Shown here: in pieces, positions 7,517 through 16,116 of the stretch | Position numbering within the stretch: position 1 is the stretch's first letter | How the letters are laid out: each line of letters opens with the position of its first letter | Assembly: GCF_014642655.1 (NCBI RefSeq) | Contig: NZ_BMIR01000030.1 | Coordinates: 1-36,236 of the forward strand | DNA: 36,236 nucleotides | Origin: Pullulanibacillus camelliae | GTDB lineage: Bacteria; Bacillota; Bacilli; Bacillales; Sporolactobacillaceae | Direction of reading: 5' to 3' | Made by a program: the position numbers and the translations under genes | Notes under the pieces: generated by a model | Database searches by the model: none | Seen by the model: the letters and a program-made list of their open reading frames with translations, nothing else | Told to the model about the DNA's origin: nothing

Positions 7517-7560
7517 CGCATTCACCTCGCTTATAATTATTGTAGCTTGCTAGAGTAGCT

Positions 7561-7882
7561 GGATAGGGAATGTGTGAAAATTTATATTATTAGAGGCCTT
7601 ATCTTGTTAAAACAACAGTTAAAAGAGCTAACCCTAATCGCATAGACGCCCGAGCTATTCCGAGGAAGCTTATCTAGTAGAGGTAGTAGGGATAGGGGAT
7701 TTTTGGTCAGAAAATCCTTAAAAAGCTTCGGCAAAATCATCACAGCCATGTGACAATGCCGAAAAATAGCACATCACTGCCATCCCAAAAAGTAAAGCGC
7801 ACTTTTTGGGGCCGCGGTGGTGCGTCGGGGGCTATGCCCGTGGAAAACGAAGTGTTGTGATGGAACGCTTCATGAGTCATTC
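7561..7882. other. Gene-free stretch with two hairpins
   Basis: No coding frame I can support. TTCGGCA (7727-7733) pairs with TGCCGAA (7757-7763) around an inner TCACA-GCCA-TGTGA stem; on the minus strand it is followed by GCTTTTTA, so it may be a back-up terminator downstream of htpG. CCAAAAAGT (7785-7793) pairs with ACTTTTTGG (7801-7809). The rest has no recognisable structure. Confidence 0.5.
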
Positions 7883-7922
7883 AAAAAGACGAACGCCTTG
7901 ACAATAAATGAAGGCGTTCGTC
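7883..7922 (-). terminator. htpG terminator
   Basis: Perfect 12-bp stem GACGAACGCCTT (7888-7899) / AAGGCGTTCGTC (7911-7922); on the minus strand followed by TTTTT (complement of 7883-7887). Confidence 0.9.
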
Positions 7923-7963
7923 TTCTCTATGAGTTGAATATTCCTGTCCCAGACCCAAAACTA

Positions 7964-9841
7964 TTAGATCATCACTTTACAAATATCATTGGTAAATTCA
8001 ACAGGGTCGTTGATGGGCAAGCCTTCGATTAGCAGGGCTTGGTTATACAAGAGGCTCGTGTACAAATCAAGTTTCTCTTTATCCTCTGCAAAGGCGGTTT
8101 TCAGCGACTGAAACACTTCGTGATGGGGGTTGATTTCCAGAATCTTATTCGCTTTAATATTTTGATTATCCGGCATCGCATTAAGGATTTTTTCCATTTC
8201 GATGGAGACATCACCTTCTGTTGACAAGCAAACAGGATGTGTTTTTAGACGCTTGGATACCTTAACATCTGTGACTTTACCAGCTAATTTATTCTTCATG
8301 TACTCAAAGAGCGCTTTGTTGTCTTCTTGCTCCGAGTTAGAAGTCTCTTTGTCGTCTTCTTCGATGCCAAGATCACCGCTTGAAACCGACTTAAACTCCT
8401 TGTCCTTGTATTTCGTGAGCATTTTGATGGCAAATTCATCAACTTCATCGATGAAATAGAGGATTTCATAGCCCTTTTCAGCTACGCCTTCGGTTTGTGG
8501 CAGTTTTTCAATCCGTTCATAGCTATCGCCTGTCGCATAGTAAATGTATTTTTGTTCTTCGGGCATTCTTGAGACATATTCATCAAGAGTGACCAATTTT
8601 TTCTCTTTTGACGAGTAGAACATTAAGAGATCTTGTAAGTCGTCTTTATTTGCTCCAAAATCATTATAGACACCAAATTTAAGCTGTCTACCAAAGGCAT
8701 TATAGAAGGTCTCGTATTTGTCACGGTCATCCTTCAACAGGCTCTGTAATTCTTTTTTAATTTTACTTTTTATATTTTTGGCAATGAGCTTGAGCTGCCG
8801 GTCTTGTTGCAGGATTTCACGGGAGATGTTCAGTGAGAGATCCTCAGAATCAACAATGCCTTTAACAAAGCTAAAATAGTCAGGAAGCAGGTCTGCGCAT
8901 TTTTCCATGATCAAGACACCATTTGAATAAAGCTCTAATCCCTTGGCAAAGTCCTTAGAGTAGTAGTCAAAGGGGACTTGCTCAGGGATATAGAGAATGG
9001 ACTGATAGCGAACCGCGCCATCAACACTGATATGGATATGCTTGAGCGGTTTGTCAAAGCCAAAATGCTTGTCGTTGTAAAAGCTGGCATAGTCCTCATC
9101 TGTGAGTTCTGATTTATTTTTGCGCCAAATCGGCACCATACTATTGATGGTTTGCACTTCTTTAACTTCTTCTAATTCCTGATCATCATCGGCCTTTGGC
9201 TTATGTTCTGTAACTTCCATTTTAATAGGATAACGAATAAAATCAGAGTATTTTTTAATGATGGCTTTAAGGCGATACTCCTCTAAGTATTCATCATAAG
9301 AGTCGTCTTCAGTGTTTTCCTTGATTTTTAATAGGATTTCTGTCCCGACCTCATCCTTTTCACATGGCTCAATAGTATAGCCATCGGCACCTTGAGATTC
9401 CCATTTGTACGCTTCATTACTATCCAAAGCTTTCGTTATAACGGTCACACGATCAGCAACCATAAAGGAAGAATAAAAGCCAACACCAAATTGCCCGATG
9501 ATTTCTTGACCGTCCTTCATTTCATTTTCTTTCTTGAAGGCTAAAGAACCGCTTTTTGCAATGACCCCAAGATTGCTTTCAAGCTCATCCTTGGTCATGC
9601 CAATGCCGGTATCTGTCACTTTTAAGAAGCGATTCTCTTTGTCTGCTTCAATCTTTATGTAATAGTTCTCTTGATTAAACGTTAAGGAATCATCAGTTAA
9701 AGCTCTGTAATAAATCTTATCAATGGCATCGCTTGCATTTGATATTAACTCGCGTAAAAAAATCTCCTTCTGCGAATAAATGGAGTGGATCATCATTTCT
9801 AGCAAGCGCTTGGATTCTGCTTGGAATTCTTTTTTCACCAC
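7964..9841 (-). CDS. htpG: Molecular chaperone HtpG (Hsp90)
   Basis: A 625-aa ATP-dependent homodimeric chaperone, normal length for bacterial HtpG. The N-terminal GHKL ATPase begins [20 protein letters not shown], with [12 protein letters not shown] (helix carrying the ATP/Mg Asn and Glu), DTGIGM and GQFGVGFYS; the middle domain holds [11 protein letters not shown] and LNISREILQ; the C-terminal dimerisation domain ends [13 protein letters not shown]. Start GTG at 9841 (GTG GTG AAA AAA) follows AGAGGAG and gives the expected MVKKEF. A perfect CIRCE and a sigma-A promoter stand upstream, so HrcA control is inferred; in Bacillus subtilis htpG lacks CIRCE. Monocistronic. Confidence 0.97.
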   Translation of the reverse strand: MVKKEFQAESKRLLEMMIHSIYSQKEIFLRELISNASDAIDKIYYRALTDDSLTFNQENYYIKIEADKENRFLKVTDTGIGMTKDELESNLGVIAKSGSLAFKKENEMKDGQEIIGQFGVGFYSSFMVADRVTVITKALDSNEAYKWESQGADGYTIEPCEKDEVGTEILLKIKENTEDDSYDEYLEEYRLKAIIKKYSDFIRYPIKMEVTEHKPKADDDQELEEVKEVQTINSMVPIWRKNKSELTDEDYASFYNDKHFGFDKPLKHIHISVDGAVRYQSILYIPEQVPFDYYSKDFAKGLELYSNGVLIMEKCADLLPDYFSFVKGIVDSEDLSLNISREILQQDRQLKLIAKNIKSKIKKELQSLLKDDRDKYETFYNAFGRQLKFGVYNDFGANKDDLQDLLMFYSSKEKKLVTLDEYVSRMPEEQKYIYYATGDSYERIEKLPQTEGVAEKGYEILYFIDEVDEFAIKMLTKYKDKEFKSVSSGDLGIEEDDKETSNSEQEDNKALFEYMKNKLAGKVTDVKVSKRLKTHPVCLSTEGDVSIEMEKILNAMPDNQNIKANKILEINPHHEVFQSLKTAFAEDKEKLDLYTSLLYNQALLIEGLPINDPVEFTNDICKVMI

Positions 9842-9891
9842 AATTATCGCTCCTCTCGAAAGTATATAAACCGCTTATCTTCATAACAATT

Positions 9892-9918
9892 TTAGCACTC
9901 TGAGCAGTGGAGTGCTAA
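9892..9918 (-). promoter_or_regulatory. CIRCE operator (HrcA site) of htpG
   Basis: TTAGCACTC (9892-9900), nine-base spacer, GAGTGCTAA (9910-9918): exact match to the CIRCE consensus with N9. It sits just downstream of the -10 box at 9928-9933 and upstream of the start codon, the usual position for HrcA repression and relief by heat. Confidence 0.95.
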
Positions 9919-9927
9919 CATCTATTT

Positions 9928-9956
9928 TTAATAACATAAATAGAGTGTTGTGTCAA
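9928..9956 (-). promoter_or_regulatory. Sigma-A promoter of htpG
   Basis: Minus strand TTGACA (9956-9951), 17-bp spacer, TATTAA (9933-9928). Transcription would start within or just before CIRCE. Confidence 0.7.
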
Positions 9957-10110
9957 TATTTGAGCGCGTGTAGAATCAGGAAAATGAAGGGGGGAATCAT
10001 TGGAATTGGAGGAGGGTGAGACACAACTAAAAGAGATCCTCTAATACTGAACGATAATTTTAAAAGAGCGGATTGGTTTTTGGTAAAATACAGGGGTTGA
10101 AGTGGCGGTA

Positions 10111-10148
10111 AGGATGATAGAGCTGAGGAATGGTCCTCAGCTCATCCG
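10111..10148 (-). terminator. Hairpin downstream of the methyltransferase gene
   Basis: GAGCTGAGGA (10120-10129) / TCCTCAGCTC (10134-10143) with an outer GGATG/CATCC extension. It lies just beyond the methyltransferase stop on the minus strand but lacks a clear T run, so termination is only probable. Confidence 0.5.
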
Positions 10149-10157
10149 CTACTAAAG

Positions 10158-10934
10158 CTATTCCTTTAGACCGATAACCTGTAATCTTTTATAATCGGCG
10201 ACCCAAGTGCCATCGATCAACATGTTGCTTTTTAAAGCGGCCTCAGTGTTATGAAAGACCATGATTTTTTCTTCTTCCGGTATCTCTGGAAATAGTCCGG
10301 TGCAGAACATATTGAGCCATTCTACTAAACCGTGCTCGCCGCTTAGTGGCGTTGGCCGATCAAAATGCCTTGCAAAAGTGACTCGAAAGCCTGCAGACTC
10401 CATTAAAGATGCATAGTTACCAATACTAGGAAAATACCACGGGAGGTCTTCAAACGTGTATGTATGTCCCGTCTTTTGCAATTCATGTAAAAGTGTTTGG
10501 ATAATCGTTTGGACGTTGCCATCTCCTCCTAATTCGGCAATAAAGCGTCCACCGGGCTTGAGGCTTTGGTAGATCCCTAAGAGTGCTTTTTTTGCCTCCT
10601 TTATCCAATGTAAGGTGGCGTTAGAGAAGACCGCATCAAAAGCGTCCACATAAGCAAGCTGTGTCACATCCATTAATTCAAAGGGAATATCAGGGTATTT
10701 ATGCTTTGCCTGGTCAATCATGTTGCTTGAGCTATCTATTCCCTTGACCTTAGCTCCAGATTGTTGTATTTCCGAAGCTAAATCCCCTGTCCCACAGCCA
10801 ATATCGAGAATGGCCTCCCCTGGCTTGGGATCAAGTAACGCTAATAGCGGGCTACCCAACCTCGAAACAAAAGCATGGCTCGTATCGTATAGAGTGGCAT
10901 TCCAATGATCAGGCGCGTTGTGAGAAGATGTCAT
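10158..10934 (-). CDS. Class I SAM-dependent methyltransferase
   Basis: A 258-aa methyltransferase of unknown acceptor. The SAM motif I reads ILDIGCGTGDLA at about residues 43-54, followed by GIDSSSNMIDQA (motif for the ribose-binding acid), the motif SNATLHWI and the post-motif LKPGGRFIAELGG; the pattern is close to Tam/UbiE-type trans-aconitate methyltransferase-like proteins. Start ATG at 10934 is chosen for AAAGGAGG seven bases upstream; the frame runs on upstream into the preceding gene (to 11132) but that part is hydrophobic shadow sequence. It is 28 bp downstream of the EmrE-type transporter gene and very likely co-transcribed with it, so it might modify a compound that the transporter exports. 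Confidence 0.85.
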   Translation of the reverse strand: MTSSHNAPDHWNATLYDTSHAFVSRLGSPLLALLDPKPGEAILDIGCGTGDLASEIQQSGAKVKGIDSSSNMIDQAKHKYPDIPFELMDVTQLAYVDAFDAVFSNATLHWIKEAKKALLGIYQSLKPGGRFIAELGGDGNVQTIIQTLLHELQKTGHTYTFEDLPWYFPSIGNYASLMESAGFRVTFARHFDRPTPLSGEHGLVEWLNMFCTGLFPEIPEEEKIMVFHNTEAALKSNMLIDGTWVADYKRLQVIGLKE

Positions 10935-10962
10935 CTTTTTTCCTCCTTTAATAACAGGATAA

Positions 10963-11916
10963 TCAGTAATGAGATTGAGATGAGTGTTTAGCCGGTTTGA
11001 CCTGAGTTCGTGTACTGCTGCTATGCACAACCATGCCAATAATGACCAAGGCCATACCAATAAAAGAAAGCAGTTTTGGAAGAGGGGCATGCAATAAGAG
11101 TAATTCCCCGAGTAATGCAAACACCACCTCACCAGATTGGGTGGCTTCGACCGCTGCTAATTTATGATTGTCATGTTTGACCTGTTCTGTAGCGTAAAAA
11201 AAGAGAACGGTGGCAATGATTCCTGATGATAAGGCAACAATGAAAGTCTGTCCTAACTGCTGTGTACTTGGCATGCCATCCTTTAGAGCACCATAAATAG
11301 ATAAGACTACCCAGAACGGGAGGCTAGCAATGGTCATCCCTAGCATTCTCTGAAAAGTATTTAAATCACCATTCACGAGCTGAATCATTTTGCGATTGCC
11401 TAAGGGATAAGCAAAGGCTGAGAGAACAAGTGGCAACACGCAGAGCACCACATCGGTCACCGGCACTGAGAAGGCATGCTCCAGCTGCATGCAGAAAATA
11501 CCAATTAATATAATACTAGAGATACCGATGCTACTTAACGGAATCGTGGGATTGTCACCTGCTTTTGCGTTGATGAACGGGACCAATAATGAACCGGCAA
11601 TAATCGTGAGCTGAAAGGTTGCAGCTACTAACCAGCCTGGTCCGTAGCTGCTGGCAAAGGTAAGCGGAGCATAAAAGAGCCCGAAACCAACAGTACTCCA
11701 GACACACCATGCGACTGGCTGTTTTTTGATATGAATGAAAACGGGACCGATCCTTTTTTGACAGCCAACGATTATGAATAAAATGGGCAGCATAAAAAAG
11801 AAGCGAAGGGAAGCACTCCAAATCCAGCTACCGCCATCTAACCCCATCGAACGATTTAAAATAAAAGTTACTGAGAAAAAAAGGGCTGAGGATAGCCCAA
11901 TTAAGATCTCCTTCAT
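10963..11916 (-). CDS. Multidrug-resistance efflux transporter family protein (EamA/EmrE-like, DMT superfamily)
   Basis: A 317-aa integral membrane protein with about ten hydrophobic segments evenly spread along the chain, the usual drug/metabolite transporter topology. The N-terminus ILIGLSSALFFSVTFILNRS and the conserved core SYGPGWLVAATFQLTIIAGSLLVP and VEATQSGEVVFALLGELLLL agree with the PF13536 group. Substrate unknown. ATG at 11916 follows AAGGAAG. Promoter at 11959-11987; the methyltransferase follows after 28 bp, forming a two-gene operon. Confidence 0.83.
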   Translation of the reverse strand: MKEILIGLSSALFFSVTFILNRSMGLDGGSWIWSASLRFFFMLPILFIIVGCQKRIGPVFIHIKKQPVAWCVWSTVGFGLFYAPLTFASSYGPGWLVAATFQLTIIAGSLLVPFINAKAGDNPTIPLSSIGISSIILIGIFCMQLEHAFSVPVTDVVLCVLPLVLSAFAYPLGNRKMIQLVNGDLNTFQRMLGMTIASLPFWVVLSIYGALKDGMPSTQQLGQTFIVALSSGIIATVLFFYATEQVKHDNHKLAAVEATQSGEVVFALLGELLLLHAPLPKLLSFIGMALVIIGMVVHSSSTRTQVKPAKHSSQSHY

Positions 11917-11958
11917 AACAGCACTTCCTTGTCTTTGGCAGCTACGACCTTATGATGT

Positions 11959-11987
11959 TCTATATCCATATTCGCGTTCTATGTCCA
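11959..11987 (-). promoter_or_regulatory. Sigma-A promoter of the transporter-methyltransferase operon
   Basis: Minus strand TGGACA (11987-11982), 17-bp spacer, TATAGA (11964-11959), 43 bp before the start codon. Confidence 0.55.
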
Positions 11988-12006
11988 TTAATCCTTTAAA
12001 ACGATA

Positions 12007-12052
12007 AAAAAACCAAGCCTCATCCCAACGTGGCAACGCGGCTTAGTTTTTT
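12007..12052. terminator. Terminator downstream of hmp
   Basis: AAAAAACCAAGCC (12007-12019) pairs with GGCTTAGTTTTTT (12040-12052) with one mismatch. Works on either strand; on the minus strand it ends hmp transcripts, about 150 bp past the hmp stop. Confidence 0.8.
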
Positions 12053-12199
12053 ATACTTACATGTGTTACGGTTAAAAGGGATTAACATATCGGTAGCTTC
12101 GGCTATCGCTACTCTTATTTTGCGATACTTAGAATCATATTTGGAGTACTTAGCGTTAGCGAATGAGCATAGAATCAAGTCCTCAAAGGGCAAAACGCA

Positions 12200-13420
12200 T
12201 TAAAGCTCTTCAAGAATACTGAGTGGGTTGAACACCTCATAATGGCTTCGTGTATTGGGAACCCCCCATTGCTTAAGCGCACTGTTTATCATTTTCATAA
12301 AGGGAACAGGGCCGCAAAAATAAAAGTGGGCCTGATTATTTGGCAGAATCGTTTTTAGCCAATCCAAATCGATATGTCCTTCTTTATCGAAGGCTTGCTT
12401 TTCCCGATCCTCATCTGTTGGCTTTTCATAACATACAAAGGTTTTAATCCGTTCATTTTTCAAAGCAATCTGACCAATAGCATGTCGAAAGGTATGGGTT
12501 GTGCTATCTCGCGTCGCATGAATATACGTCATCACTCGATCAGGATGCCGCTCAGCAACCGTTTTGAACATGCTGAAAACAGGAGTAAGACCAATGCCAC
12601 CGCTTATTAAAACAATTGGCAAATCATCGTCCTCTAATGTGAAATCACCGGCAGGAGCAGCAACTTTTAGGATATCACCAGCTTTGACGTGTTGATGTAA
12701 ATAGTTGGAGACGATACCTTCAGGAGCTTTGTTAAAAGCGGGCTCACGTTTTACACTTATTCTGTAAACCTTCTGGTGAGGCGCATCCGATAAACTGTAA
12801 TGGCGAACATGCTTATAGTGTTCTCCTGAAATCATTAGTTGAAGGGTTAAATACTGACCGGGTTTATAGTCAGGAATCGGTTGACCATCAGCAGGTGTGA
12901 GGTAAAAGGACGCCACATCATGGGACTCTGGAACAATTTTATCTACACGAAAGTCTCGAAAGCCCAGCCAACCCCCAGGTTGCTTTTCAGTTTGCTCATA
13001 TAATTCCTGTTCAATGCCGATAAAAGCATCAGCGATGGTTTGATAAGCGGCTGTCCATGCATCAAGAATATCGGCCGTTGCTGCTTGGCCAAGCACCTCT
13101 TTAACCGCTTGAATCAGGGTTTCTCCAACAATAGGATATTGCTCGGGTTGAACGCCGAGTGCTCGATGTTTTTCGGTAATCCGTCTGACAAGAGGTTTAA
13201 TGGCGTCAAGATTATCGATATGTTCACCAGCAGCATATACTGAATAGGCAAGGGCTTCCTGCTGTATTCCCCGCTTTTGATTGGTCTGATTGAAGATATT
13301 GTATAATTCGGGTGCTTTAGTAAAGAGAAGCTTATAAAACTGCTTTCCAATGGCCTCACTATGTTTCTTAAGTAAAGGAGCCGTGGACTTCACAAGAGTT
13401 AATGTATTTTGATCAAGCAT
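12200..13420 (-). CDS. hmp: Flavohemoprotein Hmp (nitric oxide dioxygenase)
   Basis: A 406-aa enzyme that converts NO and O2 to nitrate using NAD(P)H, protecting the cytoplasm from nitrosative stress. The N-terminal globin domain (1-140) has proximal His85 and distal Tyr29 and Gln53, as in other Hmp proteins. The FAD domain carries RHYSLSD, and the NAD domain GGIGLTPVFSM and FYFCGPVPFM near the end. Length is typical. ATG at 13420 follows GAAGGTGAT. Control by NsrR or ResD is expected from Bacillus, but I see no convincing site upstream; a possible -35 TTGACT (minus strand, 13472-13467) lacks a good -10. Confidence 0.96.
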   Translation of the reverse strand: MLDQNTLTLVKSTAPLLKKHSEAIGKQFYKLLFTKAPELYNIFNQTNQKRGIQQEALAYSVYAAGEHIDNLDAIKPLVRRITEKHRALGVQPEQYPIVGETLIQAVKEVLGQAATADILDAWTAAYQTIADAFIGIEQELYEQTEKQPGGWLGFRDFRVDKIVPESHDVASFYLTPADGQPIPDYKPGQYLTLQLMISGEHYKHVRHYSLSDAPHQKVYRISVKREPAFNKAPEGIVSNYLHQHVKAGDILKVAAPAGDFTLEDDDLPIVLISGGIGLTPVFSMFKTVAERHPDRVMTYIHATRDSTTHTFRHAIGQIALKNERIKTFVCYEKPTDEDREKQAFDKEGHIDLDWLKTILPNNQAHFYFCGPVPFMKMINSALKQWGVPNTRSHYEVFNPLSILEEL

Positions 13421-13753
13421 GAAATCACCTTCTTCGTCATGTTGTAAAGCATTAGCTTGCAGCTACAGTCAACGTGAAATGGGGACGCTCCACTCGAGTT
13501 TATTTATGTCCTGATTTGCTGATTTTTACTAAGAAATTCTTTAAGCTGGGAATACACCACATCTTCAAGGCAGAAGATCAACCATTGTTTTAGAAGATAG
13601 CACGGAGTAATCCTCTTTAAATTAAGTGCTGTAAAGCTTTGTTGTTGCTTTTTGCTCCGCCCCAAATTTTATTTTTTTTTGAGAACATCACTTCATTACA
13701 CTGAAAAAAGATGAGGTTGTCAGTAGCTTTATACAGAATTTAAAGCGCTGTCA
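13421..13753. other. Intergenic region between divergent hmp and the Gfo/Idh gene
   Basis: No gene seen. It must hold the promoters of both divergent genes; only the extended -10 of the right-hand gene is clear. A T-rich run near 13665-13680 has no accompanying stem. Confidence 0.5.
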
Positions 13754-13762
13754 TGATACAAT
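13754..13762 (+). promoter_or_regulatory. Extended -10 promoter of the Gfo/Idh gene
   Basis: TGATACAAT, i.e. TG-N-TACAAT, 35 bp upstream of the ATG at 13798. No good -35 at 17 bp, as is common for extended -10 promoters. Confidence 0.5.
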
Positions 13763-13797
13763 GGTAAATAAAACTGTGGACAAGGGGATGGAGAGAA

Positions 13798-14880
13798 ATG
13801 GGGACAAGCATACGCTTTAGTATCCTAGGCGGGAATAGTTATCGCGCTCAATATTATTTCCGAATTGCCAAGGCGCTCCCACAACTATTTCAAGTGAGTG
13901 GGGCTGTCGTCCGTGATGAAAAACAGGGGAGGCGAATAGAACGCGAATGGCAAGTGGCTACCTACCGCAATCTGGATACACTTTTGGAGAAGGAGACACC
14001 GGATTTTGTCGTTATATCTGTTCGAGCTGGAGCGAGCATGGATTATTTACTGCAATTGGCCGAGCAGGGGATAGCAGTGCTTTTAGAAACCCCACCGGCT
14101 GCTGATTTGGAAGGATTAAAGGCGCTTCATGAAAGACTGTCCTTACGCCATGCCCGGATACAGGTTGCTGAACAATATCATCTTCACCCAATTCAGCAAG
14201 CGAGACTATCCATCATTCAGTCAGGGCGTTTGGGGGAAATAACGGAGACAACGGTGTCAATTTCTCATTTTTATCATGCGGTCAGTTTGATTCGAAAAAT
14301 GCTCGGGATTCATTTTGAAGAGGTAATCATTCAGGGGAAAAGCTTTCAAACGACATTGGTGGCTGGTCCTAATCGGGCCGGCTATCCAACAGAAGAAAGG
14401 CTTGTGACTGTTCCGCGTGACCTGGTTTGGCTGGATTTTGGGAATAAGCTTGGTATCTATGATTTTACACAGGATCAGCATCGCTCATGGATACGCTCGA
14501 ATCATCTATCCGTTAGAGGGCAGCGTGGAGAACTTTTTGATGACCGTCTCACTTACCTTGCAGATTACCAGACGCCGATACATATGGACTTGAAACGTGT
14601 AAATAAAGGGGAGAAAGAAAATCAAGAAGGCTATTTTCTTTATGGGATTATAGCTGGCGAGCATTGGTTGTATCGCAATCCATTTGCCCCCGTTCGCCTA
14701 TATGATGATGAACTAGCGATTGCAGAATGCCTTAAACGCATGTTTGATTATATACAAGGTGGCCCAAGCTTTTACAGCTTGGAAGAGGCCTCTCAGGATC
14801 ATTATCTTGGCTTGCTTATGGAGAAAGCATTGAAGTCAGGAGAAACCATCCGCTCGACCCAACAGCCCTGGGTCATATAG
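13798..14880 (+). CDS. Gfo/Idh/MocA-family oxidoreductase
   Basis: A 360-aa protein with an N-terminal Rossmann fold (FSILGGNSYRAQYYFRIAKA, residues 8-27, in place of the classic GxGxxG) and the linking motif VLLETPPAADL where the family usually has EKPxA. The Lys of EKP, which often takes part in catalysis, is replaced by Thr/Pro; together with AEQYHLHP this suggests an atypical or non-catalytic member, or one acting on a different substrate. The C-terminal alpha/beta domain ends at GETIRSTQQPWVI. Sugar or inositol-type substrates are usual for the family, but nothing nearby points to one. ATG at 13798 follows GGATGGAGAG. Confidence 0.75.
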   Translation: MGTSIRFSILGGNSYRAQYYFRIAKALPQLFQVSGAVVRDEKQGRRIEREWQVATYRNLDTLLEKETPDFVVISVRAGASMDYLLQLAEQGIAVLLETPPAADLEGLKALHERLSLRHARIQVAEQYHLHPIQQARLSIIQSGRLGEITETTVSISHFYHAVSLIRKMLGIHFEEVIIQGKSFQTTLVAGPNRAGYPTEERLVTVPRDLVWLDFGNKLGIYDFTQDQHRSWIRSNHLSVRGQRGELFDDRLTYLADYQTPIHMDLKRVNKGEKENQEGYFLYGIIAGEHWLYRNPFAPVRLYDDELAIAECLKRMFDYIQGGPSFYSLEEASQDHYLGLLMEKALKSGETIRSTQQPWVI

Positions 14881-14925
14881 AGAAAGGCTATTAAATTTTA
14901 GCTACGACACTCTAAACAACTGTTA

Positions 14926-15322
14926 ATGCATGCAGGCTGGTTTGGGCACACTGTTCATCATGCGGTTTCACCTTTAGCACATGCAGATTACATTTCATTA
15001 GTCTTACTTATCAATACGGGTCGCTTTTGTCTATTGTGCTTACTGGGATTTTTATACTGTTGTTCGTTCGAATGGTGAGAATGGTCAGGTACAGATACAT
15101 TTGGCCCCTGCTCGTTCTTGGGAGTGGCATTATTTGCTGGGCAATTTATTTATAACATTAGTATGATGATCGGGCTTTTACCAATCATGAGCATTTTACT
15201 CCCGTTTATTATCTATGGCTGATGCCAATTGTTTTTAATGCCGTTATCACAGGTCCTATCCTTAGCGTTTATCGAAGAAAGGATCTCATTCTTACTGCTA
15301 AAGCATCCTGTGGCATTTCATA
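14926..15322 (+). pseudogene. FtsW/RodA/SpoVE-family pseudogene (C-terminal fragment)
   Basis: Translating all three frames in turn recovers the C-terminal half of a SEDS glycosyltransferase. Frame one gives AGWFGHTV...PLAHADYISLVLLI, matching the family's Pro-Glu-x-His-Thr-Asp-Phe-Ile region. The next frame gives YGSLLSIVLTGIFILLFVRM. A third gives GQFIYNISMMIGLLPIMSIL followed by LPFIIYG and a stop, the equivalent of IGLLPITGIPLPFISYGG. Another shift gives ITGPILSVYRRKDLIL. At least three frameshifts, the loss of the conserved His-Thr-Asp-Phe and SYGGSS wording and the absence of the N-terminal half make it nonfunctional. Confidence 0.75.
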
Positions 15323-15338
15323 AAAATATTTTGTAAAC

Positions 15339-15373
15339 AAGACACTTTCCTTTTATTTGGATAAGTGTCTTTT
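15339..15373 (+). terminator. Terminator after the SEDS pseudogene
   Basis: AAGACACTT (15339-15347) pairs with AAGTGTCTT (15363-15371), then TTT. Its intact state suggests that the pseudogene decayed recently. Confidence 0.75.
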
Positions 15374-15527
15374 ATATACTGTAAAGAGAGAATTTTAAAT
15401 AGGGGATGAAAGCGCTGAGCGATAAGCCTTTGTAGAAAGCAGGAAATAATGGCTGGTTTATCTAAGTGTTAATGGTGTAGAATTGTATTGAACACTAGAA
15501 AATAGACGGATTATTGGGGAGAGCGCG

Positions 15528-16040
15528 ATGGTACAGGTCAAAAAAATAAAAGTGAATGAAGCAATGTTTGACAGATGTGCAAGCCTTTATTACAAGGTAT
15601 GGCAAATGGATCTTCGCGCGTTTAAAGAGCGGATGATGAAGCATGCCACTTATGAAGGCTTTCGTGGATTTTATGTGACCAACTCCACTCGGCATTTAGT
15701 GGGGTTTGCCTATGGGTATACGTCATTATCAGGACAATATTATCGGAAATTACTTGAAAGCGCACTCACTGAACAAGACATTCAGCAATGGCTTGAGGAT
15801 TGTTTTGAAGTTGCCGAACTTGCTGTCCATCCCATGTATCGGAGGAAAGGAATCGGCAGGGCACTGCTTGAACAGCTTTTGGACGGCTTAGGTCATAAAA
15901 CAGCGATATTAACCACCCAACTTAATAATATCCCCGCGCGCACCTTATATGAATTGAACAGCTGGGTGATCGTGAAAGAACCTTTTTACCCTATCGACAT
16001 CAAGGATCCTTTTGTGATTATGGGAAAGCTGTTAAAATGA
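15528..16040 (+). CDS. GNAT-family N-acetyltransferase
   Basis: A 170-aa acyltransferase. The acetyl-CoA loop RRKGIGRALLEQLL lies at about 105-118, preceded by the beta-4 strand AELAVHPMY and followed by TTQLNNIPARTLYE, where the Asn/Tyr segment is typical of GNAT motif B. Acceptor unknown. ATG at 15528 follows GGGGAGAG. The region upstream (15374-15527) holds a 13/15 match to a CcpA cre consensus, ATGAAAGCGCTGAGC at 15406-15420, of uncertain meaning. The deformylase gene begins 76 bp downstream. Confidence 0.82.
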   Translation: MVQVKKIKVNEAMFDRCASLYYKVWQMDLRAFKERMMKHATYEGFRGFYVTNSTRHLVGFAYGYTSLSGQYYRKLLESALTEQDIQQWLEDCFEVAELAVHPMYRRKGIGRALLEQLLDGLGHKTAILTTQLNNIPARTLYELNSWVIVKEPFYPIDIKDPFVIMGKLLK

Positions 16041-16116
16041 GAGGGCGGATTTTGTAAGTCACTGATGGGAGTGAAAGAAATAAAATGATAGAAATAAATA
16101 GGAATAATAAAGGCAG

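Noticed and set aside
7529-7545. Fur box upstream of the FbpB-like gene
   Set aside because: Best alignment to the 7-1-7 consensus matches only about 9 of 14 positions; left as a weak possibility in the gene entry.
13421-13480. NsrR/ResD operator and promoter of hmp
   Set aside because: No ATGTATT-type palindrome; the only -35-like TTGACT has no acceptable -10 at proper spacing.
15406-15420. CcpA cre site ATGAAAGCGCTGAGC
   Set aside because: It matches 13 of 15 consensus positions but lies between a terminator and a GNAT gene without an identified promoter; not enough to list as a site.
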